DNA of 56,496 nucleotides from Paracoccaceae bacterium (GTDB lineage: Bacteria; Pseudomonadota; Alphaproteobacteria; Rhodobacterales; Rhodobacteraceae), in contig JAAEZA010000024.1 in the NCBI GenBank assembly GCA_018223125.1, positions 1-56,496 on the forward strand, read 5' to 3'. The position numbers were made by a program, and so were the translations under genes. The notes below the pieces were generated by a model. That model did no database searches. It saw nothing but the letters and a program-made list of their open reading frames with translations, and was not told the DNA's origin. Shown here one piece after another: positions 16,538-24,737 of the stretch (position 1 is the stretch's first letter; every line of letters starts with the position of its first letter).

Positions 16538-17403
16538 CCCGCAAGCAAGGCACCCTGACCTGCGATACGTTCCTCCAGATACGCCCGACAGGCAACGATG
16601 CGGGGTACGGCATCCAGATCTTTGTGATTGGCGATCCAGATTCCTGTGTCCATCCGCTCGAAATACCCTGAAAGCCGCTTCAGTTCCGGCACCTGCTGCG
16701 CCAGAAAGCACGGCAGCAGCGCCAGCCCCAGCCCTGCGGCACATAGTCCCCGCAGGGTGATAAAACTGTCCGCCGCCCCGACGACAAGGCTATCGTCGAT
16801 GTTGGATCGCTGCCATTCGCCCGCCTTGGCACGCAGCAACGGCCCCGACATCGCCAGCCACGGCGGGCAATCCGCATCAAATTGCAAATCCTTATGGACA
16901 TAGACCCCGAAGCCGAGCCGCGCCACCTCGACTCCAACCAGCCCGTCCGGAAGCCTGTCTGTCGGGCGAACAGTCACTTCCGCGTCCAGTTGTTCGAAGT
17001 TCAGCGGTTGATTGGAGGCCAGAAGATCAAGCTTCAGTTCCGGATGCATACGCTGCAAACCGGCAATCATGTCGGGCAGAATGGTCGTGCACAGTGAATC
17101 TGTGGAAGTGATGCGCACAGTACCGCGCACACCTGCGCCCTGCCCCGAAACCGCGCGATCTGCAGCGTCCATTGCACCGCGCAAATCTTTCAGCGCCTCG
17201 ATCAGGCCGCTTTGATCCGCACGCAGCCGGTATCCCTTGCGGGCACGATCGAAAATTTGGATGTCGTGACGCTCCTGAAAGCCGCTGACGCGCCGCAAAA
17301 CAGTGGCGTGGTTCACTCCGAGCGCCCGCGCTGCGGCATTCAAGGAGCCGTGTTCTGCCACGGCAAGAATAAAACGGTAATCGTCCCAGTTTTCGTGATC
17401 CAT
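16528..17403 (-). CDS. LysR-family transcriptional regulator
   Basis: 291 residues: an N-terminal winged helix-turn-helix (residues 5-65, [21 protein letters not shown]) and a periplasmic-binding-like effector domain with the inter-domain [12 protein letters not shown]. It is divergent from the cytochrome c' gene with 108 bp between them. That gap contains a 9-bp inverted repeat and a shorter palindrome suited to LysR binding, so the regulator probably controls itself and the cytochrome gene. The effector is unknown. Confidence 0.9.
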   Translation of the reverse strand: MDHENWDDYRFILAVAEHGSLNAAARALGVNHATVLRRVSGFQERHDIQIFDRARKGYRLRADQSGLIEALKDLRGAMDAADRAVSGQGAGVRGTVRITSTDSLCTTILPDMIAGLQRMHPELKLDLLASNQPLNFEQLDAEVTVRPTDRLPDGLVGVEVARLGFGVYVHKDLQFDADCPPWLAMSGPLLRAKAGEWQRSNIDDSLVVGAADSFITLRGLCAAGLGLALLPCFLAQQVPELKRLSGYFERMDTGIWIANHKDLDAVPRIVACRAYLEERIAGQGALLAGQS

Positions 17404-17407
17404 CCGA

Positions 17408-17483
17408 ACAGTCTAGTGCATTTTTGCACATCGAGCCGTCAATTATTTGTGAGTATCTTTTGAAATTGCACAAGCTAGACTGT
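17408..17483. promoter_or_regulatory. divergent LysR/cytochrome c' control region
   Basis: ACAGTCTAG at 17408-17416 is repeated in inverted form as CTAGACTGT at 17475-17483. Beside the left arm is a short palindrome GTGCA-TTTT-TGCAC (17416-17429). A related TTGCACAA sits beside the right arm. The left arm is only 4 bp before the LysR start codon. The arrangement fits a LysR operator pair between divergent promoters; binding is inferred, not shown. Confidence 0.5.
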
Positions 17484-17511
17484 CATAGAAATCAACCTAA
17501 GGGAGCCAGAC

Positions 17512-17976
17512 ATGAAAACCATCCTCGCCACCACCGCTACCGCGCTTGTCCTTTCTGCAGGGGTTTTCAGCCCTGCCGTGGCCAATGAAGCCGCCATCAA
17601 GGCGCGTCAGTCCCTGATGCAGCTTTATGCGTTCAATCTGGGACAACTCGGCGCTATGGCCAAGGGTACAATGGAATACGATTCCGGCGCTGCGCAGGCC
17701 GCAGCAGACAACCTGTTGGCTGCTGCGAGCATGAACCAGATGGCGATGTGGCCGGAAGGATCTGACAATGTTGCTATGGCTGGCAAGACAGCTGCACTTC
17801 CGGAAATCTGGACCACTTTCCCGAAAATCACCGAAAGCAGCCAGGCGCTTGTTGCTGCTGCCGAATCCATGGCGTCCGTTGCTGGAAACGATCTCGATTC
17901 CCTGCGTGGTGCGATGGGTGAAATCGGTAAATCATGTGGTGGCTGTCACAAGAGCTTCCGCGCTTCCAACGATTGA
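17512..17976 (+). CDS. periplasmic cytochrome c'
   Basis: Secreted c-type cytochrome of the four-helix cytochrome c' family, 154 residues. The signal peptide (about 1-24, ending PAVA-NEAA) directs export. The single haem site CGGCH (C142, C145, H146) lies close to the C-terminus, as typical for cytochrome c' rather than class I cytochromes. These proteins bind NO or CO and protect against nitrosative stress; the role here is inferred. GGGAG stands 8 nt before the ATG. A short inverted repeat overlapping the stop (17973-18001) might act as a weak terminator. Confidence 0.92.
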   Translation: MKTILATTATALVLSAGVFSPAVANEAAIKARQSLMQLYAFNLGQLGAMAKGTMEYDSGAAQAAADNLLAAASMNQMAMWPEGSDNVAMAGKTAALPEIWTTFPKITESSQALVAAAESMASVAGNDLDSLRGAMGEIGKSCGGCHKSFRASND

Positions 17977-18016
17977 TCCGCAGTAAAACGAACGGGATCA
18001 AATAATCAGCACGGGC

Positions 18017-18979
18017 TCAGGCAACAGCAGCTTTTGTTGCCTCGGCCAGTCTTCCGGCGAACCAGTCCTGATAGGTCCGGATCAGGACGTAGGGAATTAG
18101 CAGGCTCCCCGCGCCAAGAGAGATCACGGCCAGCACTTGTGCAAAACTGCCATGCCCCGATTCTATTGCCAGCATTTGCACTGCGCTGAATGCGGCAAGC
18201 GGGAAGCAGAAATTTCCCCAATCCGCCGACCATCCCCCCCGCGCCATCCACGGGATCAGCGGCAGGAGCACAAGGCCTGTCAGATTGCTGACAATCCAGA
18301 ACGTAGAGAACCACGGCGCACCGTCCAGTTCCTGCACCCCGAGCGCAACAAGCGCGGGTGGCACCAGAAAAACAGCGTAACTGCTGCGATGGTGTTGCGG
18401 CACAGAGGCCCGCGAACCGTTCCAGACGCTTACGACAAGGATGATCGCCCAGAGTGGCACTGACAACACCAGAACCGCGCGGCTGAAACCGATGTGGCCC
18501 AATTCCGGTCCAGCCAGTGTCGCGACCAAAACCCCTACAGCAGGCAACAGGAACACCGGTGTCACCTGTGACAGAGTGCTGTGGTGGCGCAGCAGGATCA
18601 ACACCACAGAGATGAAATAGATCAGATGCAATCCAAGCGCCATCCACCACACCAGAAATGCCCCGAGGCTGGTGTAAGGAAGCAAAAACGCCGCCATTGC
18701 CATAGCACACATTGACCCTGCCGAAACCGAACCGCGCGCCGGATCAATCATCAGGTCATCCCAAAGTACGCTTGGCCTGATGCAGAGCTTGGCGACATAG
18801 CTGCTGAGTGTCACAAGCAGGATCAGCGTCGCCCCGAGCCCGAGCCATTCCCCGACCTGCACCGGCACGTCCCAGACCCGCGCCGCCCCGCGCCACGCCA
18901 GCGACAGACCGAACAGCCCCAGAAGGCTCGGAAACAAGGCAGGCGGTGTGCGGCGCCAGAAGTGATTGAACATGGCCAT
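18017..18979 (-). CDS. TDT-family membrane transporter (TehA/SLAC1-like)
   Basis: Hydrophobic protein of about 320 residues with ten predicted membrane segments. The start TPPALFPSLLGLFGLSLAW and the pattern of alternating hairpins resemble the tellurite-resistance/dicarboxylate transporter (TehA, SLAC1 anion channel) family. Substrate unknown. The ATG at 18979 (MAMFNHFWRR) is preferred. An in-frame ATG at 19015 would add 12 polar residues (MAYACIHC...) and crowd the divergent agmatinase promoter. Confidence 0.75.
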   Translation of the reverse strand: MAMFNHFWRRTPPALFPSLLGLFGLSLAWRGAARVWDVPVQVGEWLGLGATLILLVTLSSYVAKLCIRPSVLWDDLMIDPARGSVSAGSMCAMAMAAFLLPYTSLGAFLVWWMALGLHLIYFISVVLILLRHHSTLSQVTPVFLLPAVGVLVATLAGPELGHIGFSRAVLVLSVPLWAIILVVSVWNGSRASVPQHHRSSYAVFLVPPALVALGVQELDGAPWFSTFWIVSNLTGLVLLPLIPWMARGGWSADWGNFCFPLAAFSAVQMLAIESGHGSFAQVLAVISLGAGSLLIPYVLIRTYQDWFAGRLAEATKAAVA

Positions 18980-19053
18980 AATGTTTTTATTGCAGTGAAT
19001 GCACGCATAGGCCAACCATGATTTCAGAATTCGCGACGATAAGGAGCATGGGG

Positions 19054-19938
19054 ATGGCAGAACACGGATATAACAGCGGGCGGTTGAACCTGCCGTTTGT
19101 CGGCATTGCGACCTTTAACAAGAAGGACTATCTCGCCGATTGGGACGCTCTGGATGCCGATGTCGCCATTATCGGCGCCCCTTTTGATTTCGGCGCACAA
19201 TTCCGCGCCGGTGCCCGTTTCGGCCCCCGTGCGGTACGCGAAGCCTCTACCCTGTTTTCATTCGGCCATGCAGGTGCCTACGATCACGAGGACGATGTGA
19301 CATATCTCGGGCCGGATGTGCATATTGTGGACATGGGGGATGCGGATATCATCCATACCGACACGATCCAGAGCCACGCAAACATCGAATATGCCGTGCG
19401 CAAGGCGCTGGCGGCCAATGCCCTTCCGGTTACAATCGGGGGGGATCATTCGATCAACATTCCCTGTATCAACGCCTTTGACGGGGAAGATGACATTCAC
19501 ATCCTGCAAATCGACGCCCATCTCGATTTTGTGGACGAACGGCACGGGGTGCGCTTTGGCCATGGCAATCCCATGCGACGCGCAGCAGAAAAGCCTTATG
19601 TCAGCGGATTGTCGCAATTCGGCATCCGAAATGTCAGTTCCACCGCCAAGGAAGGCTACGATGCGGCGCGGGGGATGGGATCGGATATCCTTTCGGTCCG
19701 GCAAATCCGCAAGATGGGTGTAGAGGCCGCAGCGGCGCGAATCCCAGCGGGTGCGCGGGTCTATGTGACCATCGACATTGACGGGTTTGATCCCTCCATC
19801 GCGCCTGGCACCGGCACGCCATACTGGCGGCACAGCCATTCTGGCTACGTGGGCAACTTTGGTGAATTTCTGCTTCAGGATCTGTTGGAGTTCACCTTCG
19901 GCCCCGCCGGCGAGCACTGCACATCAAAAGCGAAATAG
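19054..19938 (+). pseudogene. speB: agmatinase, 3' part lost at a rearrangement junction
   Basis: Ureohydrolase-fold gene converting agmatine to putrescine. The start ATG at 19054 has AAGGAG 7 nt upstream. Recognisable residues run from the N-terminus through GAPFDFGAQFRAGARFGPRAVRE, the Mn-binding GGDHSI, DAHLDF and TIDIDGFDPSIAPGTGTP (ending at 19821). The next codons should read SHGGF and continue for about 65 residues. Instead the frame enters 24 bp of unplaced sequence and then the antisense of rlmE, stopping at 19938. The third-quarter metal ligands are present but the C-terminal strand and helices are missing, so activity is doubtful. Confidence 0.8.
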
Positions 19939-20431
19939 GCCGCGGCTTCACAAAGTGCCATGATCCGCAGGTGATCGGTCTGTTTATGGCCGGAGCTGGC
20001 CGCCGCCATATCGGACATGACCACATCGGCCCGACCGCCGAGCCAGTGCTTCACCTTGTCATCCGCACCGTCTTCGAGGAAATCGAGTACGTGAATTTCA
20101 CAGCCCGGCACTTTTTTTTTTTCTGTTTTTTGCCGCGTCGTTCCCCGTGGGCATTGGTGCGTTCTGCAGCCACCTGACACCAGCCACCGGGGGCACAGCC
20201 GAGATCGACCACACGGGCCCCCGGCACGAGAAAGCGGAACTTGTCGTCCAGTTCGAGGATTTTATAGGCTGCGCGGCCCCGATAGCCGTCCTTTTGCGCT
20301 TTTTGCACATAAGGATCGTTCAACTGCCGCTCCAGCCAGAGCTTGGAGGACAGACGCCGCCCCTTGGCCGTTTTGACACGCACGCGAAGGTCGCGTTGAC
20401 CGCGACCGGATGATTTCTTTTCGTTCGACAT
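19846..20431 (-). pseudogene. rlmE: 23S rRNA 2'-O-ribose U2552 methyltransferase, disrupted
   Basis: FtsJ/RlmE gene in three pieces. Frame 1 from the ATG at 20431 gives [37 protein letters not shown] and the SAM motif [11 protein letters not shown]. It runs into an 11-base homopolymer at 20112-20122, where about a dozen residues seem missing. Frame 2 resumes with [39 protein letters not shown] and AAAYFAFDV, up to 19920. Frame 3 resumes at 19917 with [18 protein letters not shown] and ends at KVAHV (19846), where the agmatinase junction begins. Family length is about 230-240 residues. Either a decayed gene or misassembled sequence. Confidence 0.8.
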
Positions 20432-20433
20432 AA

Positions 20434-21543
20434 TTAATGTGGCCTGTTGCCGAGCACGCCTGCGGCGCTCATTTGACTGTAAAGCAATCCCTCGCGCAGA
20501 CCGCGGTCCGCCACGGTGAGCCGGCTTGACGGCCAGACCCGCAGGATTGCCTGAAGGATGGCGGCACCGGACATGATCAGTTCATGCCGGTCGGTGCCGA
20601 TACACGGGGCCTTACGGCGCCCTTCGGGACCGATGTTCAGATATTTCTGAACCACCTGGTCGATTTCCTGACGGCACATAGACACGCCATCTACCTTGCA
20701 GCGTTCATAGCGCGACAACCCCAGATGGGAGGCCGCCACGGTTGTGACAGTGCCCGAAGTACCGATGATCTGGCAGTTCGCGCCATCCCCGATTTCGGGC
20801 GGCACGAATTCGTCAATCTGTTCTTCAAAGCAGCAGGACATCAGCGCGAATTTGGCGCAATCGTCATCCACATCATGGAACATATCCTTGAGCGTGGCCA
20901 CGCCCAGCGGCACCGATTTCCAGTCCATCACACGTGCCGTGCGGGTGCAGGTGCCCCCGCCCCGTTTGGTCAGGTCCAGTTCCACCAGCGCCTTTGCGCG
21001 GTTGCGCGCGGACACGCCGCTCAGATCCAGCCAGACCAGTTCGGTAGAGCCGCCGCCAATGTCCACGATCAGCAGTTGTTCGGCATCCTCCCCGAGATGG
21101 GGTGCGCAGCTTACAACAGCCAGCCGTGCCTCTTCGGCGGGGTCGATGATTTCAAGGTCGAGACCCGTTTCGCGGCGCACAAGGTTCACAAAGCTGGTGC
21201 CGTTGCTGGCGCGACGGCAGGCTTCGGTTGCGACAAGACGGGAATGTTTCACCCCGTGCTGGCGCAGTTTCTTGCTGCAAATCCGAAGCGCCCCTAATGT
21301 GCGTTTGATTGCGGCCGGTGCCAGCGTGCCGTATTCCGCAAGCCCCGCGCCCAGATGCACCGGCTTGGAAAAGGCATCAACCACCTCGAATTCCGTGCCC
21401 TGCGGGCGTGCGATCAGCATCCGGCAGCTGTTTGTCCCAAGGTCCAGCGCAGCAAAAAGACCCCCGTCGGCTGACGGAGTTCGCTTGCTTTTCTGTCCTG
21501 TTCGACCGCTCTGGCGGAGCGGTTGCATATTGTTGGCTCGCAT
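20434..21543 (-). CDS. exopolyphosphatase / pppGpp phosphatase family protein (Ppx/GppA)
   Basis: ASKHA-fold phosphatase of 369 residues. The first phosphate-binding motif is [14 protein letters not shown] (residues 31-44), the second is [11 protein letters not shown] (about 146-156), and GTSGTVTT is the adenosine-type loop. It hydrolyses polyphosphate and/or the pppGpp 5' phosphate; the two roles cannot be told apart here. The gene ends 2 nt before the start of rlmE, the usual order in this group. Confidence 0.9.
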   Translation of the reverse strand: MRANNMQPLRQSGRTGQKSKRTPSADGGLFAALDLGTNSCRMLIARPQGTEFEVVDAFSKPVHLGAGLAEYGTLAPAAIKRTLGALRICSKKLRQHGVKHSRLVATEACRRASNGTSFVNLVRRETGLDLEIIDPAEEARLAVVSCAPHLGEDAEQLLIVDIGGGSTELVWLDLSGVSARNRAKALVELDLTKRGGGTCTRTARVMDWKSVPLGVATLKDMFHDVDDDCAKFALMSCCFEEQIDEFVPPEIGDGANCQIIGTSGTVTTVAASHLGLSRYERCKVDGVSMCRQEIDQVVQKYLNIGPEGRRKAPCIGTDRHELIMSGAAILQAILRVWPSSRLTVADRGLREGLLYSQMSAAGVLGNRPH

Positions 21544-21671
21544 GAGCTTGCACCAAATTCTGTTAGTTTCAACCTATGGCGCTCCGGCGGTATTTACAAG
21601 TTTGTTATTTTTCTTTGCCGATACCGCACGGGTGTCGCTAAATTAACGGTCGCGGTCGAAAATAGCCGACT

Positions 21672-21677
21672 TATAAT
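21672..21677 (+). promoter_or_regulatory. possible -10 element of the one-carbon operon
   Basis: A perfect TATAAT lies 52 bp upstream of the ATG at 21730, in the 186-bp divergent gap. No matching -35 hexamer is found at 16-18 bp spacing, so activator dependence is possible. This is the only consensus-like element in the gap. Confidence 0.4.
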
Positions 21678-21729
21678 GGTGCTAACACAATAGAGCTTTC
21701 AACTAGCATGAGAATGAGGATTCCAGGAA

Positions 21730-22026
21730 ATGCCTGACGTCACAATTGTTTACTGGCGCGATATTCCAGCACAGGTCATCGTCGGCAAGGGCCGTCGCGG
21801 GGCCAAGGTCCAACTGCCGGAGCGGTTTGAACAGGCCATCGACCGCTGTGCCATGAAGATTGATGCCAAGGACACCGACAGCTATCTGGCGGAGTGGCGC
21901 AAGGCAGATCCTTATTCAATGGACGGAGAGCAAGGCAAGATTGCAGCCGCCGAAGCCGCCCGTCTGGATGCGGAATACGACAAGGAACGCCTGAAAACCC
22001 TTATTAACAACGACGGCTGGGATTGA
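21730..22026 (+). CDS. small 'virulence factor' domain protein (PF13769-like)
   Basis: 98-residue acidic protein beginning MPDVTIVYWRDIPAQVIVG and containing LPERFEQAIDRCAMKI and AEWRKADPYSM. This pattern fits the short 'virulence factor' domain family, whose name comes from old homology and whose function is unknown. No signal peptide or membrane segment is seen. It is the first gene of the one-carbon operon, ending 26 nt before the methylenetetrahydrofolate reductase ATG. This position suggests a role with the corrinoid/folate enzymes, perhaps as a small subunit. AGGA precedes the ATG by 4-8 nt. Confidence 0.8.
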   Translation: MPDVTIVYWRDIPAQVIVGKGRRGAKVQLPERFEQAIDRCAMKIDAKDTDSYLAEWRKADPYSMDGEQGKIAAAEAARLDAEYDKERLKTLINNDGWD

Positions 22027-22052
22027 CCCTGCCCCTTTTGAAAGCACTGCGC

Positions 22053-22982
22053 ATGGCACTTTTGAAGTTCAGTTCGAAAACCGATATCCGGAATGAAGTA
22101 AATCCCGATGTGGAAGCCTTCCTGAAAGGCTATTCTATCGAGGTTATGCCCAGAACCGCCGAGAAGGTTGAGGATTTCCGCGCTTTGCTGCCAAAGGGCA
22201 CGCGGGTTTACATCGCCCATATCGAAGGCACCCCTATCGAGGACATGGCTGCTACGGCAAAACGTCTGCGGGCAGAAGGTTATGACCCGATGCCACATTT
22301 CCCTGCCCGTATCATCAAGGACGAGGCAACGCTTGCGGACTGGATTGCGCGCTATCAGGGGGAAGCCGGTGTCGATCAGGCACTGGTTCTTGCCGGTGGT
22401 CTGGCCAAACCTTATGGAGATTTCCACTGCTCCATGCAGCTTCTTGAGACAGGGCTGTTCGACAAGGCAGGGTTCAAGCGGCTCCACACTGCAGGCCACC
22501 CCGAGCCGAACACCGATATTGATCCGGATGGCGGACGCAAGAACGTGAACGAGGCGTTGAGCTGGAAACAGGCGTTTTCAGAGCGCACCGATGCGCAGAT
22601 GGCGCTGGCGACGCAATTCTGTTTTGACAGCAGGCCGGTGATCGAATGGGCAAATGATCTCAAAGCGCAAGGTATTGATATTCCGGTCCATATCGGAATC
22701 GCAGGACCGGCCAAACTGCAAACCATGATCAAATTTGCTATTGCCTGCGGTGTGGGTCCGTCGTTGAAAGTCTTGCAAAAGCGGGCTAAGGACGTCACCA
22801 AGCTGCTGATGCCGTTCGAACCGACTGGCATTATCTCCGAACTGGCGGCCCATAAGGCTGCCAATCCCGAGTTCAACATCGAGCAGGTGCATTTCTTCCC
22901 GCTCGGAGGGATCAAAACCAACGCAACTTGGGCAATGGACCATGGCGGCACCTCCGCCCTGCCCGCTGCGCAACAAAACTAA
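22053..22982 (+). CDS. methylenetetrahydrofolate reductase homologue
   Basis: 309-residue TIM-barrel protein of the FAD-linked methylenetetrahydrofolate reductase superfamily, interconverting methylene- and methyl-tetrahydrofolate. The N-terminal catalytic-Glu strand reads SIEVMPRTAEKVEDF in place of the MetF SFEFFPPK. ALVLAGG, HTAGHPE and HIGIAGPAKLQT are recognisable. It is divergent from MetF, as expected for the version linked to corrinoid methyltransferases. The ATG at 22053 (MALLKFSSKTD) is preferred to a TTG at 22023 that overlaps the upstream gene. The stop is 11 nt before the methyltransferase. In a demethylation pathway it would work in the oxidising direction. Confidence 0.85.
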   Translation: MALLKFSSKTDIRNEVNPDVEAFLKGYSIEVMPRTAEKVEDFRALLPKGTRVYIAHIEGTPIEDMAATAKRLRAEGYDPMPHFPARIIKDEATLADWIARYQGEAGVDQALVLAGGLAKPYGDFHCSMQLLETGLFDKAGFKRLHTAGHPEPNTDIDPDGGRKNVNEALSWKQAFSERTDAQMALATQFCFDSRPVIEWANDLKAQGIDIPVHIGIAGPAKLQTMIKFAIACGVGPSLKVLQKRAKDVTKLLMPFEPTGIISELAAHKAANPEFNIEQVHFFPLGGIKTNATWAMDHGGTSALPAAQQN

Positions 22983-22993
22983 GGCCGAATTGA

Positions 22994-24058
22994 ATGACCC
23001 GTACTGTCGTCGAATCCAAAACAAAAACCGCCATTATCGGCTTTGACCAACCCTTCTGCGTTATCGGAGAGCGGATTAACCCCACGGGGCGCAAGAAACT
23101 TGCTGCCGAACTGGAAGCAGGCGATTTCTCAACCGTTGAAAAAGACGCGATCGCCCAGGTTGCGGCGGGGGCAAACATCCTCGATATCAATGCGGGCGTT
23201 GTCTACAACTCCAACCCCAACCCGAACGAGACCGAGCCACCGCTGATGCGTTCCATTGTAGATATGGTTCAGGGGCTGGTGGATGTGCCCCTGTGTATCG
23301 ACAGTTCCGTTCCCGGTGCGCTTCAGGCGGGTCTGGAGGCCGCCGAAGGCCGTCCGCTGCTGAACTCTGTCACCGGTGAGGAAGACCGGCTTGAGATGGT
23401 CCTGCCGCTGGTGAAGAAATACAACGTGCCGGTCGTGGCGATTTCCAATGACGACACGGGGATTTCCGAAGATCCCGATGTGCGGTTCGACGTGGCCAAG
23501 AAGATCGTGGAACGGGCCGCTGATTTCGGCATTCCGGCCCATGACATCGTGGTTGATCCGCTGGTGATGCCGATTGGCGCGATGGCAACAGCCGGTTTGC
23601 AGGTTTTTGCACTGGTGCGCCGTCTGCGCGAGGAACTGGGCGTGAACACCACCTGTGGTGCGTCGAACGTTTCTTTCGGCCTGCCAAACCGCCACGGCGT
23701 GAACAACGCTTTCCTGCCCATGGCGATTGCAGCGGGGATGACCTCTGCGATCATGAATCCGGTGGCGGCACCGGTCAACCAGACCAAACTGGACGCAAAG
23801 AAAGCAGAGCTGGCCGAGGCGGGAATCATCGTGCCGGACGATATGGATATGGAACTGTTCGCGCAGCTCACCGGCCTCGGATCGACCAAATTCGGTCCGG
23901 GCAGCGAGATGACAGCGATCCGTGCGGCAAACCTGTTGATGAACAACGATGCCCACGGCGGTGAGTGGATCAACTACAACAAAGCCCCTGTAAAAGCGGG
24001 CGAACAGGAAGCCGGCGCACGGGGCCGGCGCGGTGGCGGGCGCCGCCGCCGCGGGTAA
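22994..24058 (+). CDS. methyltetrahydrofolate:corrinoid methyltransferase with Gly/Arg tail
   Basis: Pterin-binding TIM-barrel enzyme (AcsE/MtgA class) moving a methyl group between a corrinoid protein and tetrahydrofolate, 354 residues. Seen: VIGERINPTGRKKL (about 22-35), GANILDINAG (the pterin Asp), CIDSS, NSVTGEEDR, and TTCGASNVSFGLPNR for the methyl/pterin pocket. Residues 1 to about 333 cover the usual family. The last 20 residues are a flexible extension ending GARGRRGGGRRRRG, resembling the tail of the reactivation protein at 25535-27595. No corrinoid-binding protein is adjacent. Confidence 0.9.
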   Translation: MTRTVVESKTKTAIIGFDQPFCVIGERINPTGRKKLAAELEAGDFSTVEKDAIAQVAAGANILDINAGVVYNSNPNPNETEPPLMRSIVDMVQGLVDVPLCIDSSVPGALQAGLEAAEGRPLLNSVTGEEDRLEMVLPLVKKYNVPVVAISNDDTGISEDPDVRFDVAKKIVERAADFGIPAHDIVVDPLVMPIGAMATAGLQVFALVRRLREELGVNTTCGASNVSFGLPNRHGVNNAFLPMAIAAGMTSAIMNPVAAPVNQTKLDAKKAELAEAGIIVPDDMDMELFAQLTGLGSTKFGPGSEMTAIRAANLLMNNDAHGGEWINYNKAPVKAGEQEAGARGRRGGGRRRRG

Positions 24059-24064
24059 AATTTG

Positions 24065-24099
24065 TTCCGGCCAGCCAACATGCGTTGCGCTGGCCGGAA
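24065..24099 (+). terminator. hairpin after the methyltransferase gene
   Basis: Perfect 11-bp GC-rich stem TTCCGGCCAGC/GCTGGCCGGAA with a 13-nt loop, starting 6 nt after the stop codon. The following bases (CAGTCTCTTCTTGC) are pyrimidine-rich but not a clean U-tract. It may terminate or stabilise the 3' end of the operon, separating it from the VOC gene. Confidence 0.55.
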
Positions 24100-24171
24100 C
24101 AGTCTCTTCTTGCTTCGCCTGTTCCCTATGCCGCGCAGTGGAACTAGGTTTCTTGCGAAAGTGAGACGATA

Positions 24172-24675
24172 ATGACCAATTCCTATACAGCACCAGCCGG
24201 CACCTCTGTGGGCCACATCCATTTGAAAGTTTCTGATCTCGACCGCGCATTAGGTTTCTATTGTGGAGTTTTGGGATTCGAACTGACACAGCGGTACGGC
24301 ACAGAGGCCGCATTTGTTGCAGCCGGTGGCTACCACCACCACATCGGGCTGAACACATGGCATTCCAAGGGCCAGCCCCCCGCGCCGCAAAACACAGCCG
24401 GATTGTACCATCTTGCCCTGCTTTATCCGACACGTGCCGATCTGGGCAGGGTGCTCTTGCAACTGGACCGGCACGGCATTGCCCTTGACGGAGCCGCCGA
24501 CCACGGGGTCAGTCAGGCGATTTACCTGCGTGATCCCGATAACAACGGGATAGAGCTGTACTGGGATCGCCCGCAGCCGGAATGGCCACGCAACAGCGAC
24601 GGTGAACTGGCGATGGATAACAGCCGACTTGATATTGATGCCTTGCGTCAAGCAGGCTTGGCCGCACCCACCTGA
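24172..24675 (+). CDS. VOC-superfamily protein (glyoxalase/extradiol dioxygenase-like)
   Basis: 167 residues forming one pair of VOC beta-alpha-beta-beta-beta modules. The metal-binding pattern is visible: H17 in VGHIHLKVSDL, a His in GLYHLALLYP, and a Glu in DNNGIELYWDR. AAGGYHHHIGLNTW is typical of catechol-2,3-dioxygenase-like (CatE-type) members. Substrate unknown. It lies between two genes of the corrinoid system but behind a hairpin, so its link to that pathway is uncertain. Confidence 0.8.
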   Translation: MTNSYTAPAGTSVGHIHLKVSDLDRALGFYCGVLGFELTQRYGTEAAFVAAGGYHHHIGLNTWHSKGQPPAPQNTAGLYHLALLYPTRADLGRVLLQLDRHGIALDGAADHGVSQAIYLRDPDNNGIELYWDRPQPEWPRNSDGELAMDNSRLDIDALRQAGLAAPT

Positions 24676-24737
24676 TCGGGCGCAGGCTTGGCAGCACCAC
24701 GACAAGCCTGTAGACGGGGACGGGAAGTGGACCCCCT

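Noticed and set aside
15911-16744. Open frame opposite hpt
   Set aside because: Overlaps hpt and the LysR 3' end; no family resemblance.
24059-24171. Cobalamin riboswitch next to the corrinoid genes
   Set aside because: The gap holds only a simple hairpin; no B12-box-like sequence could be recognised here or upstream of 21730.
23129-24433. 434-codon open frame opposite the methyltransferase
   Set aside because: Composition typical of antisense translation (His/Gly/Arg-rich) and the plus strand encodes a recognisable pterin-binding enzyme.
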